NCBI GenBank assembly: GCA_029974635.1 | Contig: JARKQY010000007.1 | Coordinates: 62,001-126,000, forward strand | DNA: 64,000 nucleotides | Reading direction: 5' to 3' | From: Bacillota bacterium | Lineage (GTDB): Bacteria > Bacillota > UBA4882 > UBA8346 | Shown: piece after piece, positions 18,553-28,116 of the stretch | How the letters are laid out: every line of letters begins with the position of its first letter | Position numbering within the stretch: position 1 is the stretch's first letter | Program-made: the position numbers and the translations under genes | The notes under the pieces: generated by a model | The model's database searches: none | What the model saw: the letters and a program-made list of their open reading frames with translations, nothing else | Told to the model about the DNA's origin: nothing

Positions 18553-19850
18553 TGGCGTTTCAAACCCAAATGCAAGCAGCCAGAGAGGGCATCATTACGC
18601 AGGAAATAAACCGGGTTGCCGCGAAAGAACACATAGCGGCCCATGAGTTGCGGCAATTGGTGGCGGAAGGGCTGGTCGTCATACCGGCTAACAAGAACCA
18701 TACCCGGCTTGATCCGGAAGGGGTCGGCAAAGGACTCCGCACCAAAATTAATGTGAATATCGGGGTATCCCATGATTGTTGCGATTTCCAGGCTGAACTG
18801 GCGAAGGTTCATACAGCCATTGAACTGAAAGCCGAAGCCATCATGGATTTGAGTTCTTCCGGGAAAACCGCCGGCTTCCGGCGGAAAATCATTGATGAGA
18901 GTCCAGCAATGATTGGTACTGTGCCGATTTACGATGCCATCGGCTATTATGACCGAAATTTGAAAGATATAACCGCCGCCGATTTTTTGGAGGTGGTGGC
19001 ATTGCATGCCCGGGACGGTGTGGATTTCATGACCATCCATGCCGGCATCAACCGGGAGACCGTAGCCCGGTTTCAAAAAAGTGAGCGGGTTACCAATATT
19101 GTATCCCGGGGCGGCTCGCTGTTGTTTGCCTGGATGGATTTAACCGGCCAGGAGAACCCCTTTTATCAATACTTCGACAAGGTATTGGATATTTGCGCGG
19201 AGTATGATGTAACCATTAGCCTGGGCGACGCCTGCCGTCCCGGTAGTACCGCGGATGCTACCGATAGTGTTCAGATTCAGGAACTTATTGTATTGGGAGA
19301 ATTAACGAAGCGGGCTTGGGAACGCGGAGTTCAGGTCATGATCGAGGGCCCGGGCCATATGGCTTTAAACGAGATCGCCGCCAATATGATTTTGGAAAAA
19401 AAATTATGCCATGGCGCCCCCTTTTACGTTCTTGGACCGCTGGTTACCGATGTGGCGCCGGGATATGACCATATTACCAGCGCCATCGGCGGAGCGCTGG
19501 CGGCAGCCTCCGGAGCCGATTTCCTCTGCTATGTTACCCCGGCGGAGCACTTGCGCTTGCCGACGATGGAAGATATGACGGAAGGAATTATCGCCGCCAA
19601 AATCGCGGCTCATGCCGCTGATCTGGCAAAAGGCGTCCCCGGCGCCAAGGAATGGGACCTTCAAATGAGCCGCGCCCGGGCTGCTTTAGACTGGGAAACC
19701 ATGTTCCAACTAGCGCTGGATCCTGTCAAACCCCGGAGATACCGGCGTGAGTCCAATGCTGAAAATTCCGAAACCTGCACCATGTGCGGCAAATTATGTG
19801 CGATGAAAAATGTCAATCTGGTTTTAAGCGGCTCCAAGGTCGATATATAG
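18552..19850 (+). CDS. thiC: Phosphomethylpyrimidine synthase ThiC (radical SAM)
   Basis: A 432-residue ThiC that converts aminoimidazole ribotide to HMP phosphate. The C-terminal cluster motif [10 protein letters not shown] is intact, and core blocks [66 protein letters not shown] and [12 protein letters not shown] are present. It is the shorter bacterial form, without a long N-terminal domain. It is translationally coupled to thiE by a one-base stop/start overlap. Confidence 0.97.
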   Translation: MAFQTQMQAAREGIITQEINRVAAKEHIAAHELRQLVAEGLVVIPANKNHTRLDPEGVGKGLRTKINVNIGVSHDCCDFQAELAKVHTAIELKAEAIMDLSSSGKTAGFRRKIIDESPAMIGTVPIYDAIGYYDRNLKDITAADFLEVVALHARDGVDFMTIHAGINRETVARFQKSERVTNIVSRGGSLLFAWMDLTGQENPFYQYFDKVLDICAEYDVTISLGDACRPGSTADATDSVQIQELIVLGELTKRAWERGVQVMIEGPGHMALNEIAANMILEKKLCHGAPFYVLGPLVTDVAPGYDHITSAIGGALAAASGADFLCYVTPAEHLRLPTMEDMTEGIIAAKIAAHAADLAKGVPGAKEWDLQMSRARAALDWETMFQLALDPVKPRRYRRESNAENSETCTMCGKLCAMKNVNLVLSGSKVDI

Positions 19851-20100
19851 TCGTCATCCATCCTTTAAGCAGGTCAACGCAGCAAGAAAATCGGGTGACT
19901 GTTTTTACTAGAATATTTTCTAGATAGTCTCCCACCCCAGTTTTGCTGGGGCAATCGAAAAGATGAAAAATTAACAAATGTAACTTCTTCAGCCTAAAAT
20001 GTATGCAGTCCGGCGCTTCTTTTCCCCTCGCCTCTCCAGAGAGGCGCGTGCGCCGGGATGAACCTTGCCGGATTGGATGTTCTCCCTTGATTACACACAC
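19851..20100. other. Non-coding stretch after thiC
   Basis: No convincing gene. It holds a palindromic CTAGAATATTTTCTAG stretch near 19908-19924 and a CCCCAG-TTTTG-CTGGGG hairpin near 19934-19951, which lacks a T-tract and may be a weak end-of-message structure for thiC. The rest is a CT-rich stretch leading into the hairpin element. Confidence 0.5.
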
Positions 20101-20235
20101 GCGTCGTCAAAAGTGGTGAAATGCTAGGCACGACCGAGCGAGGACCGGAAATGTACTCGATGTACGTCGCGTCCTTTGGGACGCAAAGGACCGGAGAGAC
20201 CGAGCAACGACGCAGTTCGCCGCTTTTCACGGCGC
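20101..20235. repeat. 135-bp hairpin/MITE-like intergenic element between thiC and thiS
   Basis: The 24-bp ends (20101-20124 and 20212-20235) are inverted repeats matching at 19 of 24 positions, and three of the five differences still pair as G-U in RNA. The interior contains the short palindrome GCGTCC-TTTG-GGACGC and the repeated phrase GACCGAGC / GACCGGAG. It is GC-rich compared with its flanks and has no plausible protein. Its look is that of a dispersed intergenic repeat; no second copy is in this window. Confidence 0.6.
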
Positions 20236-20314
20236 AACATACAATTCGGCAAAGCTCTTCAAACTTCGCAAAAGAGAGAGCGAGAAATAATTTTCTGATA
20301 GGCAGGATAAAGCA

Positions 20315-20515
20315 ATGAAAGTTACAGTTAACGGCAAACCGGAAGATATCCAACCGGGGGTATCCATCGCGAGCTTTCTTGGGCAGCGCGGCATTAACCC
20401 CCAAATGGTGATTGTAGAGTATAATTACGAGCTTCCATCCCGGGAGGAATGGGACCGGATCTTCTTCCAGGAAAATGACAACCTGGAAGTCATCAAAATG
20501 ATCGGCGGCGGCTGA
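20315..20515 (+). CDS. thiS: Sulfur carrier protein ThiS
   Basis: A 66-residue ubiquitin-fold sulfur carrier ending in the essential Gly-Gly (IGGG), which ThiF adenylates so that it can be thiocarboxylated for the ThiG reaction. It begins MKVTVNGKPEDI, standard for ThiS. It is separated from thiC by the hairpin element but lies 15 bases before thiF. Confidence 0.92.
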   Translation: MKVTVNGKPEDIQPGVSIASFLGQRGINPQMVIVEYNYELPSREEWDRIFFQENDNLEVIKMIGGG

Positions 20516-20530
20516 TAGGAGGTAATTGGG

Positions 20531-21331
20531 TTGGATACCCAGCAAATGTTACGCTACTCCCGGCAGATCATTCTCGACGGAATCGGCGTCGCCGGCCAAA
20601 AACGGCTGTTGGAGTCGAAGGTACTCGTTATCGGCGCCGGGGGACTTGGCTCTCCCGCTCTTTATTATCTGGCGGCGGCAGGTGTGGGGACCATCGGTAT
20701 CGCCGATTTCGATCTGGTGGGAGTCTCCAATCTGCAGCGGCAAATCCTGTATTCCACCGCTGACCTCGGTGAAAAGAAAACCCGGGCTGCCGCTGAGAAA
20801 TTAACGGCCCTCAATCCGGATATCAGCATCAACACTTATCCCCAACGGGTCACCATCGATAATGTATTGAAGATCATCGCCCATTATGATGTGGTCATTG
20901 ATGCGGTGGACAATTTCTCCGCCCGCTTCCTCGTCAGCGACAGTTGCTTTTTTTTAAAAAAACCTCTGGTTGAAGGAGCCGTAACCGGCTTTGAAGGCAT
21001 TTTAATGACGATTCGGCCCGGTATTACTCCCTGTTACCGTTGCCTCTATCCCGAACCGCCGGAAGACGGAGTAATGCCGAGTTGTGCCGATACGGGGATT
21101 TTAGGAATGGTGACTGGAACCATCGGTTCCCTGCAGGCCCTCGAGGCTGTAAAATTATTATTAGACATTGGCGAAACCTTAACGGGACGGATCTTGAGCT
21201 TTGACGGTTTGAAATTGTCCTTCCGGGAGATCCCCTGGCGCCAAAGAAGCTCTTGTCCGCTTTGCGGCGATCATCCGCTGATACACGATCCGGTTGAGTA
21301 TGACGTGAAATGCCATATCAAAAAAATATAA
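20531..21331 (+). CDS. thiF: ThiF/MoeB-family sulfur carrier adenylyltransferase
   Basis: A 266-residue E1-like enzyme that adenylates the ThiS C-terminus. It has the nucleotide-binding GAGGLGSPALYYLAAAG, the D-x-V-x-x-SNLQRQ motif and zinc ligands in CYRCLYPEPP and CPLCG. The TTG start follows a good AGGAGG site. MoeB-like function is possible by homology, but adjacency to thiS favours ThiF. It converges with the glycosyltransferase gene; no clear terminator lies between them. Confidence 0.9.
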   Translation: MDTQQMLRYSRQIILDGIGVAGQKRLLESKVLVIGAGGLGSPALYYLAAAGVGTIGIADFDLVGVSNLQRQILYSTADLGEKKTRAAAEKLTALNPDISINTYPQRVTIDNVLKIIAHYDVVIDAVDNFSARFLVSDSCFFLKKPLVEGAVTGFEGILMTIRPGITPCYRCLYPEPPEDGVMPSCADTGILGMVTGTIGSLQALEAVKLLLDIGETLTGRILSFDGLKLSFREIPWRQRSSCPLCGDHPLIHDPVEYDVKCHIKKI

Positions 21332-21413
21332 CCAAGAAACCAAACCGGTTATAGTTTTCATCCCAATGCCTGTACCCATCGATGATTTCATTGCCCGCTA
21401 TAAATGGAACCTG

Positions 21414-22946
21414 TTAATTCAGCCACTTAATCCAGGGCTTGATTTCAGAAAACCGCTTTACCGGATTGCGGCAGACATAGATCGGTAAATCATTCTCATA
21501 GGGCATGACATAAGGATTGGTAAATACCGTTCGGGTTTCAACCGTCCCGTAGTTTTCCATCAAGTAATCCTTGGGCAGCCCCACCGCAATTACAATCTCA
21601 CCTGTAAACCTGCCCGGGCCCCAAACATGATACTGATTATGCCCGCTGACCGGCGGCAAGGGCAGTCCATATTTCCGTCCGTAAAACTCAACCGCCCCCG
21701 CTTCACCGTAATTTCCCGCTGCAATACAAGCTTTTTCCCGGTCCTCAACTGGAAGGGATTGATAAACCTCACTGAGCTTTGCTGTCATTTCCTCCCACCC
21801 AAAACGATCCGCAAAAAATTGCGGCAGTCTCCCAATCTGAAGCCGCTCTACATTGCCGGCCGAAGTTCCCCCGTAAATCCGGATAAAGGTTTGCACCGGT
21901 ATCATCGGCCTACTCATGGGAAGCGCAGCCAATCCTATCAAAATCACCAAGCCTGCGATACCGGCCCGAAGCCAGAGCTTGCGCTTTTCCGCCAGGAGAT
22001 TTCCCAGCCATATACAACCGGCGCCAAGCGGGACAATATAATAAGAAACCATTAAGTCCGGTTTGGAATGCAGCAGATAGCTTGTAACAAAAACTATTAA
22101 AAACGCGACCCCGGCGCTACGCAACGCTTTTCCATCCCGGTGAAACAACAGGTAATACAGCCCGCAGAGCCAGATGGGAAATGTAGCCGGATTCAAATAC
22201 ATAATTTGTTCAGAGACATATTGAAGCGGTGAAAAACCCAGCACCTTGCCGGTATAGTTGCCATAGTACTCCAATGAAATAAATCCGTGCTGAAACTGCC
22301 AGATTAAATATGGTGAGAAGATTACCAATGCCAGGAGCCCGCTACCGATTGCCTCCCAACGGAACAGCAACTTTCGCTGCGGCGTTGCCAATAGCCCGAT
22401 TATCCAGCCAAGCGCCAGGTAAAGCAAGGTAATCTTAAATAACAAGCCAATCCCTAACGCGACTCCAATTAAAAGCCAGTATTTCGGATTTTCCGTTTGA
22501 ATCAAACGGATCATGAGATAACTGAAAAGAAGCCAACCAAGCTTGTTAAAGGTATCATAGGTGGTGATACTATCAATCGCGACAAAATAGGGGGCTAACA
22601 GTACGACGCTTAGTATCAGAAATTGGGCGTAATTATTGCCACCCAGCTTTTTTACCAACCGGTATGCCAGCCAAATAAAGAAGGCTCCGGAGATTGCCGG
22701 TAAAACATGCAAAGCTAAAATGGAGTTTCCAAAAAGAAACCGGCTGATTGCCAATAAGAATGGAGTCAATGGTGGTACATCGACATAACCGAGATCAAGA
22801 CGGTTGCTCATAGCCAGAAAATAGAGCTCGTCGCGAAAGATGCCATATTGGAATGGGAGCAAGGAGAGAAATAACTTTAAAGCAATGAAGCTGAACAGCA
22901 TTAACCGTTCTCTACTAAAAAAATGTAAAGTTTGAATTGATTCCAT
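21414..22946 (-). CDS. GT39-like dolichol/undecaprenyl-phosphate-sugar glycosyltransferase, membrane
   Basis: A 510-residue polytopic membrane protein with ~10-11 hydrophobic segments. An early lumenal loop has the acidic FRDELYFLAM motif characteristic of the PMT/ArnT (GT39/GT83) family, and VDVPPLTPFL follows. A soluble C-terminal domain of ~130 residues ends the protein. Such enzymes move a sugar from a polyprenyl carrier to a lipid or protein outside the membrane. ATG 22946 with AGGGGGAT upstream is the likely start; the 35 residues encoded upstream are not convincing. Confidence 0.85.
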   Translation of the reverse strand: MESIQTLHFFSRERLMLFSFIALKLFLSLLPFQYGIFRDELYFLAMSNRLDLGYVDVPPLTPFLLAISRFLFGNSILALHVLPAISGAFFIWLAYRLVKKLGGNNYAQFLILSVVLLAPYFVAIDSITTYDTFNKLGWLLFSYLMIRLIQTENPKYWLLIGVALGIGLLFKITLLYLALGWIIGLLATPQRKLLFRWEAIGSGLLALVIFSPYLIWQFQHGFISLEYYGNYTGKVLGFSPLQYVSEQIMYLNPATFPIWLCGLYYLLFHRDGKALRSAGVAFLIVFVTSYLLHSKPDLMVSYYIVPLGAGCIWLGNLLAEKRKLWLRAGIAGLVILIGLAALPMSRPMIPVQTFIRIYGGTSAGNVERLQIGRLPQFFADRFGWEEMTAKLSEVYQSLPVEDREKACIAAGNYGEAGAVEFYGRKYGLPLPPVSGHNQYHVWGPGRFTGEIVIAVGLPKDYLMENYGTVETRTVFTNPYVMPYENDLPIYVCRNPVKRFSEIKPWIKWLN

Positions 22947-23071
22947 GATTATCCCCCTATAAATACAACTCATCTCCACCCATAAAGATACTAATGCGCG
23001 CATTGTGCCCAAACTCAAGCCGTAAAATAGCGCGCCCCCCGGGACAGGCAATCACTTTGTTCAGATAAGAT

Positions 23072-23455
23072 TCATTCCCTTTCCAGCCTGGCCGTAGCCA
23101 CGATTTTAACTCCGCCCCGCGGCTTTTGAGTGACAGTTACAGTACACCAAAAAGGCTGACAACTATCAAATACGTCTTTAGCTATTTGAGCAGCCAAGGC
23201 TTCACAAAAAACTCCTTCCTCGCGGAAGCTCCATAAATATAGCTTCAAGCTTTTACTTTCAATACAATACTTATCAGGAGCAAATTCAATCCGGACCGTC
23301 TCCCAGTCGGGCTGCCCGGTGACCGGGCACAGGCTGGTCACTTCATCGCTTTCCAGGATCACCGTTTCGACCCCGGGGGGTTTTTGAAAAACGTCCAGCC
23401 GGCGGACAGGTTGCCGGACGCTTTTTCCCAGCACGGCAAAATCATTTGCTGCCAT
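23072..23455 (-). CDS. queF: NADPH-dependent preQ0 reductase QueF
   Basis: A 127-residue unimodular QueF (YkvM type) that reduces 7-cyano-7-deazaguanine to preQ1 for queuosine. The catalytic Cys43 lies in SLCPVTGQPD and the family signature ESKSLKLY is present. The start (ATG 23455, AGGTG upstream) overlaps the end of the transporter gene by 14 bases, so the two are co-translated and share the preQ1 riboswitch. Confidence 0.95.
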   Translation of the reverse strand: MAANDFAVLGKSVRQPVRRLDVFQKPPGVETVILESDEVTSLCPVTGQPDWETVRIEFAPDKYCIESKSLKLYLWSFREEGVFCEALAAQIAKDVFDSCQPFWCTVTVTQKPRGGVKIVATARLERE

Positions 23456-24146
23456 GATCAGCACCTACTTTAAATGGATTGTAATTAACCTGATAATCAA
23501 AAACATCAATACCTTCCCTCTTTTTTAACCATCCCACCACCAAATAAGTTAGCGGAGTAGCGGCTATCTCATAGGTTATTTTCCATAAATACTGCCAGAT
23601 TATCATTCCGGCCAAAACCGGCGCCGGAAACACACCCCAAAAAGCTGCAGTGATAAATATCAAAGTATCAAAGGCTTCTCCCACCAAAGTTGACCCGATG
23701 GTCCTAACCCACAGAAATCGTCCTTGAAAGCGTAATTTAAGTTTGGACAGTACCAGTGAATTGGAAAACTCGCCGCAAAGATAAGCGATCAATGAGGCGA
23801 TAACCAAGCGGGGCGTGAAACCCAGAACAGTCTGAAAAGCGTTCTGATGCTGCCAGAAATCCGGATACGGTAAATTCAAAGTAATAATAAAGACGAGGGC
23901 CATGAAAGCATTGGCGGCAAAGCCGCTCCAGATTACCAGGCGGGCCCTGCCGTAGCCATACACTTCCGTTAACACATCCCCCAAAATATAAGTTACCGGG
24001 AATAGAATAACTGCCGCCGGGAGTGTTAGCCCAAGCACCATGATGATTTTTCCGGCGATAATGTTGGAGATCAGAAGACAGGTGACAAAGAGACAGGCGC
24101 TGAAAAGAAACAACGGAGAAACTTCCTTGATGGATTTTTGCGACAT
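23442..24146 (-). CDS. Queuosine precursor transporter (YhhQ/VUT family)
   Basis: A 234-residue membrane protein with six or so hydrophobic helices of the YhhQ/DUF165 vitamin-uptake family, with signatures LTEVYGYGRAR and GEFSNSLVLSKLK. It imports preQ0/preQ1 or queuine. ATG 24146 lies ~9 bases after AGGAGGTG, and that ribosome site is embedded in the preQ1 riboswitch. It is co-transcribed with queF. Confidence 0.9.
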   Translation of the reverse strand: MSQKSIKEVSPLFLFSACLFVTCLLISNIIAGKIIMVLGLTLPAAVILFPVTYILGDVLTEVYGYGRARLVIWSGFAANAFMALVFIITLNLPYPDFWQHQNAFQTVLGFTPRLVIASLIAYLCGEFSNSLVLSKLKLRFQGRFLWVRTIGSTLVGEAFDTLIFITAAFWGVFPAPVLAGMIIWQYLWKITYEIAATPLTYLVVGWLKKREGIDVFDYQVNYNPFKVGADHGSK

Positions 24147-24156
24147 AAACAAATAC

Positions 24157-24195
24157 ACCTCCAGTTTTGTTCAGGCGGGTTAGCTGTAACCGCCA
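24157..24195 (-). promoter_or_regulatory. preQ1-I riboswitch (translational)
   Basis: Read on the minus strand: GGCGG stem, the loop GTTACAGCTAACC, closing CCGCC, then the A-rich tail TGAACAAAACTGGAGG. The layout matches the ~34-nt preQ1 class I H-type pseudoknot, and the CAG in the loop can pair with the CTG of the tail. The tail runs into the Shine-Dalgarno of the transporter, so ligand binding would block translation. Confidence 0.88.
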
Positions 24196-24331
24196 GCAAT
24201 AGCTAAATCTATTATATAGAAATTTATTAAATTTACAAGTAGGGTTTTATTTTTGTCTCCCAAATTTAGGTGTTTGGAAATAACTATGATTTGACGAAGA
24301 ATTATGTAGTAATTAATAAAGGAGGAGTTTC

Positions 24332-26089
24332 GTGTTGAAATTAAGAAATTTTCTGGTTTTTTTGGCAATGATGCTTGTATTTATCTCTTCCCAAATTTCC
24401 GCCCGCGAATATTTTTTATATGACGCCGAGACTAAAAAGATTTTGTATATGGATGGAAAAAGCGCCGAGTTTATCGAAAAACTGGAAATGAATAAAAACC
24501 CTGATTATTTAATGCCTACGAATAAACCCGACAAGTTTCTGGCGATTTATACCCCGGAAATAACCGAGGGTAAAAGCGGTTTATTCAGTCGTAAAAAGCT
24601 GGATAGCGCCCAACCGGGTCAATTAATTCTTTTCAATGTGGCAACGGGAAGGACTGAAGATTTGATTGAATTGGGTTACGGTCCATTTAATTATGATTGC
24701 ACTGAAGATCGCAAGCATTTTGCAATTACATACCGGACTTCCCTAGAAGACAGCAGTACTTTTGAAACACTCTATTATAATATCGCTGAGCAAAAGAGTT
24801 AAAAACTGTTACTCCCCAAATTTACGAAAGTGGTAAATCAGGTTAAAATCTCCCCAGAATCCAAACAAATCTATCTGTTGCTGGATAATGAGCGACGGGA
24901 GGTTTATAAACGGGAAATCGGTATCTTTGCCAAAAAGCAAGAAATTACGGGCAGCCCTGAATTGATGACATTGAATATGTCGCCGTTGGAAGTAAACAAA
25001 GAGCTGTCCTTAGGAAAATGTCCGCTAACTATGTATCTGGTGGCACCGGAACGCGCGGTTATAATCTGCCAAGATTACCGCAGGGTTCTTGACGCTAATG
25101 ATCGCAAAAACGATTTTATCCAAACAGGCACGATTAAGATCATCAATCCTGTAGATAATTCCTTGATAAACGAATATGAGACCGCCCCCATGCCGGTTTA
25201 CAGACGTTATTATAAAGACGACCAGGTATTGATTCTCGATTATTTTGTTTCTGGCTCAGTGTTAAGCTATGGCAAAGAATTCTATGTGAAAATTACGCCT
25301 ACCGAAATCAAAGTAAATGAATTCAAGGAGGCAACCGGAAATTTTGAATACCTAGCCGATAAAAACCGGCTCTATATAATCACTTCGAATAACCTTGCGG
25401 TTATCGACTATACCGCCGGAACTACCAATAGTTACAAGACGGGTTTCAACGGCAGTTACACTAACGGTTCTTTTTTCGAATTCTACCGCCTGCCGGAGAC
25501 CGATATCGCGATCATCTACAAATTTGAGAAAAGCACGGTCAAATTCTTTGATCTTAATGAAAATAGAATGGTAAAGAAAGTATCTTGCGGGCGGAGGGCC
25601 ACTAAAGCTTTCAATTCAATGATTAGAAGTTTTTTCGGGCATAACACCCTCACGGAAACAACCGTAAGCATCAGCCCCGATAAAACCAAATATTTCATTT
25701 TCAATCGAAAGAGTGACGATATCACGGTATATGGTCGAAACTTTGAAAAGCAGACTTACATCGTGGTGAAAGGCGATACTTGTATCGGCATGTATTTGAT
25801 TAAAAAGCCCGCTTTACAAACCGTGGTCATTACCAAAAAGAAGATCAATAGGTTGGATTACGATAACAATGCCTTGATTCCCATATACGAATTTAAGGAA
25901 AGCCTTGAAGGGGCTCTGCTCTTTTCCGATGATACCCGGACGATTGTTCTTTCCGATAAGGAAATCATCGTGCTTGACTCCCAAACCCTTGAAGTGAAGA
26001 ACAATTTCACCTTACTAACCAATAAAACAGAGACCTATAATAATATTAAGGCCGGGGATCAGAGATATTATTTTATCCCCAGTTTATAA
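24332..26089 (+). pseudogene. Exported beta-propeller-like protein interrupted by one in-frame TAA
   Basis: A signal-peptide ORF (GTG 24332, AAAGGAGG upstream; residues 1-24 hydrophobic) runs to TAA at 24800-24802. The same frame stays open from there to 26089, through a GTG at 24830 that has no strong ribosome site. Joined, they form a ~585-residue secreted protein with repeated beta-strand blades (SPDKTKYFIFN, SPESKQIYLLL), like a lactonase/TolB-type propeller. No frameshift is needed, only reading past one stop. It is either a recent nonsense mutation or a split gene. The function is unknown; the next gene is also a secreted propeller. Confidence 0.7.
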
Positions 26090-26106
26090 TCACCAGTCAA
26101 TATAAA

Positions 26107-26136
26107 AATCAGCCGTCCTTAACAGGGCGGCTGATT
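26107..26136. terminator. Bidirectional terminator between convergent propeller genes
   Basis: A 12-bp stem (AATCAGCCGTCC / GGGCGGCTGATT, one wobble, 6-nt loop) flanked by AT-rich runs, located between the ends of the plus-strand and minus-strand genes. Confidence 0.85.
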
Positions 26137-26170
26137 AATTTATAAACTTACAAGAATTAGATATAGCTTC

Positions 26171-27376
26171 TCAAATCGCACCCGGTCTCCAAACCGGATC
26201 ATCATCAGCGGTTTCGCTGGTTATCTTTCGAATTGATGAACCGTCAACTGAGGCAATAAAAATACTTGATTTTTTAAACAACCCTGCCTTAGCGGCGCAG
26301 ACGATTTGTAAACTATTGCTTGACCATTTTGGCTGGCTTATGAGTGTTGGAACTTTTATGCGGATAGTTTTATCAGTTTTTAGCGAATAGACATACAACC
26401 GATTATCCAGTATATACGCTATTTTAGAGGAATCCGGAGCCCAATACGGAACACATTGTTGCTCACCGGTCTCAACTATTTTTTTCTCAAATCCATTTCC
26501 ATCAGCCTTAATAAAGAATAGTCCGTAAATACTTTTTGGATAGGCCTTGCCATTCGACATGGTAACCTCTTGCCGGGCGACTTTCATAAGGGCCAATAAA
26601 CTGCTGTCCGGAGACCATACAAGAGCATCCCCTTTTACGATGTTCAGTTTATCAGTACCATTCGGATTGACAGTAAAAATTTCCGATTTAGCAAAGAATA
26701 AAAAACCTGAAGTATCAATGTAAGCAATTTTTTTGCCATCGGGAGCCCATGACGGACTTAAATAACTTCCGCTTTGCGGCACCAATCTAGTTTGACCCGT
26801 TCCATCCGAATTGACAAGGCAAAGATATAATTCATTATTTTGGCTCCTAGTATACAGAAGCTTAGTTCCGTCAGGGGACCATGAAGGGCTGATAGCCTGT
26901 GTCCCCGGCTCTGTTAAGCAAATAGCGTCATTATCATCCATATTTCTAACAAAAATTTTATTTTGGAAAACAAAAGCGACTTTGGTATTATCCGGAGACC
27001 ATAAAGGCTGATAAGGCTTATCACAATCTTCAGCTAATTGTTTTGGATCGCTGCCATCGCTATTTACGATCCAGATAGTATGTTTTCCATTTTTAATCGA
27101 TATATAGAGTATTTTTCCTCCATCAGGGGACCATTGGGGCATAATGTCATCTTCTTTACCGTAAGTGAGTTGCTTAAGATCCGAGCCAGCATCGTTTATT
27201 GTAAAAATATCCGCATTGCCGTTTCGCTTTGAAACGAATGCTATTCTTTTACTTGTATCAACGGTAAAATCCTGAGAAGCGATATCCGAATCTACGTTGG
27301 TTGACTCAGAGAATGCGCAAGGAATCATTATAAAAAAAATCCCCAACACCAATAAAGCCCGGTTTATTTTTTTCAT
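26171..27376 (-). CDS. Secreted TolB-like WD40/PD40 beta-propeller protein
   Basis: A 401-residue protein with an N-terminal signal peptide (hydrophobic ~8-24, ending near AFSES) and at least six PD40 blades of the form W-S-P-D-G/N-x-K-I/L-x-Y (QWSPDGGKILY, LWSPDNTKVAF, SWSPDGTKLLY, SWAPDGKKIAY, YWAPDSSKIAY). ATG 27376 follows GGAGG. Such proteins bind partners at the cell surface or sense extracellular ligands; no enzymatic residue is evident. Confidence 0.85.
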   Translation of the reverse strand: MKKINRALLVLGIFFIMIPCAFSESTNVDSDIASQDFTVDTSKRIAFVSKRNGNADIFTINDAGSDLKQLTYGKEDDIMPQWSPDGGKILYISIKNGKHTIWIVNSDGSDPKQLAEDCDKPYQPLWSPDNTKVAFVFQNKIFVRNMDDNDAICLTEPGTQAISPSWSPDGTKLLYTRSQNNELYLCLVNSDGTGQTRLVPQSGSYLSPSWAPDGKKIAYIDTSGFLFFAKSEIFTVNPNGTDKLNIVKGDALVWSPDSSLLALMKVARQEVTMSNGKAYPKSIYGLFFIKADGNGFEKKIVETGEQQCVPYWAPDSSKIAYILDNRLYVYSLKTDKTIRIKVPTLISQPKWSSNSLQIVCAAKAGLFKKSSIFIASVDGSSIRKITSETADDDPVWRPGAI

Positions 27377-27515
27377 GTTCAACCTCCGTTAAATGGAATA
27401 AGAAAATGATAGTCCAATGCAAGATTATATTATCATATTGCATAAAATTGTCAATCATACTAAACCTGGGAAATTGCCGCTACAATGATTTCAGGTCAGT
27501 ATTTATCGGACCCCG

Positions 27516-27764
27516 TCAAGGCCGGGTATTATCTTTGTCTTCAAGGGGCTCAACGGGAGCATTGTTTTCTTGTTTCTGATTCCGGGCCGAATTCGACTTT
27601 CCAAAAAACAACCATAAAGCTACTGCCAAAAGCACAAAAGCAATTTGATTTATGATATTTTGTTCTATTTTTACCTTAAAAACTCCCTGAACAACTCCCA
27701 ATATAATATAAATCAATCCAATTGCAACCAGAATCAACTTTCTTTGGATATCGGTAAGTTTCAT
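27516..27764 (-). CDS. Small membrane protein, two predicted helices
   Basis: 82 residues with hydrophobic stretches at ~10-28 and ~37-54 and a charged, Asn/Glu/Pro-rich tail. GGAGG precedes the ATG. No family recognised. Confidence 0.7.
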   Translation of the reverse strand: MKLTDIQRKLILVAIGLIYIILGVVQGVFKVKIEQNIINQIAFVLLAVALWLFFGKSNSARNQKQENNAPVEPLEDKDNTRP

Positions 27765-27780
27765 GATTCCTCCATTGTAA

Positions 27781-28011
27781 TTACTTTTCTTTTAAAATGC
27801 TTTCAATCTCCGGATGATTATCGGGGAGGGAAACGGCTGCAGTTGTTTCCGGTGTTTTGGGCTCCCAGAAATCATCGGGGACTTCAAAATTCAAAATAAT
27901 TGATTTGGCCTCATTCAACAAAGCACTATCCGGCAAACGGTCAGCCTTGGCATCGCCATCAACCATAACATATCCATCTTTCCAAACCCATGCCGTACAA
28001 CGTATTCTCAT
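27781..28011 (-). CDS. Small hypothetical protein
   Basis: 76 residues, soluble, beginning MRIRCTAWVWKDGYVMVDGD and ending in an acidic tail (HPEIESILKEK). GGAGGT lies upstream and it is 16 bases ahead of the small membrane protein, probably in the same transcript. Function unknown. Confidence 0.7.
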   Translation of the reverse strand: MRIRCTAWVWKDGYVMVDGDAKADRLPDSALLNEAKSIILNFEVPDDFWEPKTPETTAAVSLPDNHPEIESILKEK

Positions 28012-28116
28012 TTTTTACCTCCATACCTGTAGTTAACTAGTTCTCCAGTTCTTTAGTTATTGACAAAATCGTCCACTAATCACTAGATAACTAATAACCG
28101 TTTTTCATCCTAACTC

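Noticed and set aside
20121-20318. ORF across the hairpin element between thiC and thiS.
   Set aside because: It follows the inverted-repeat structure, has no ribosome site or recognisable protein features.
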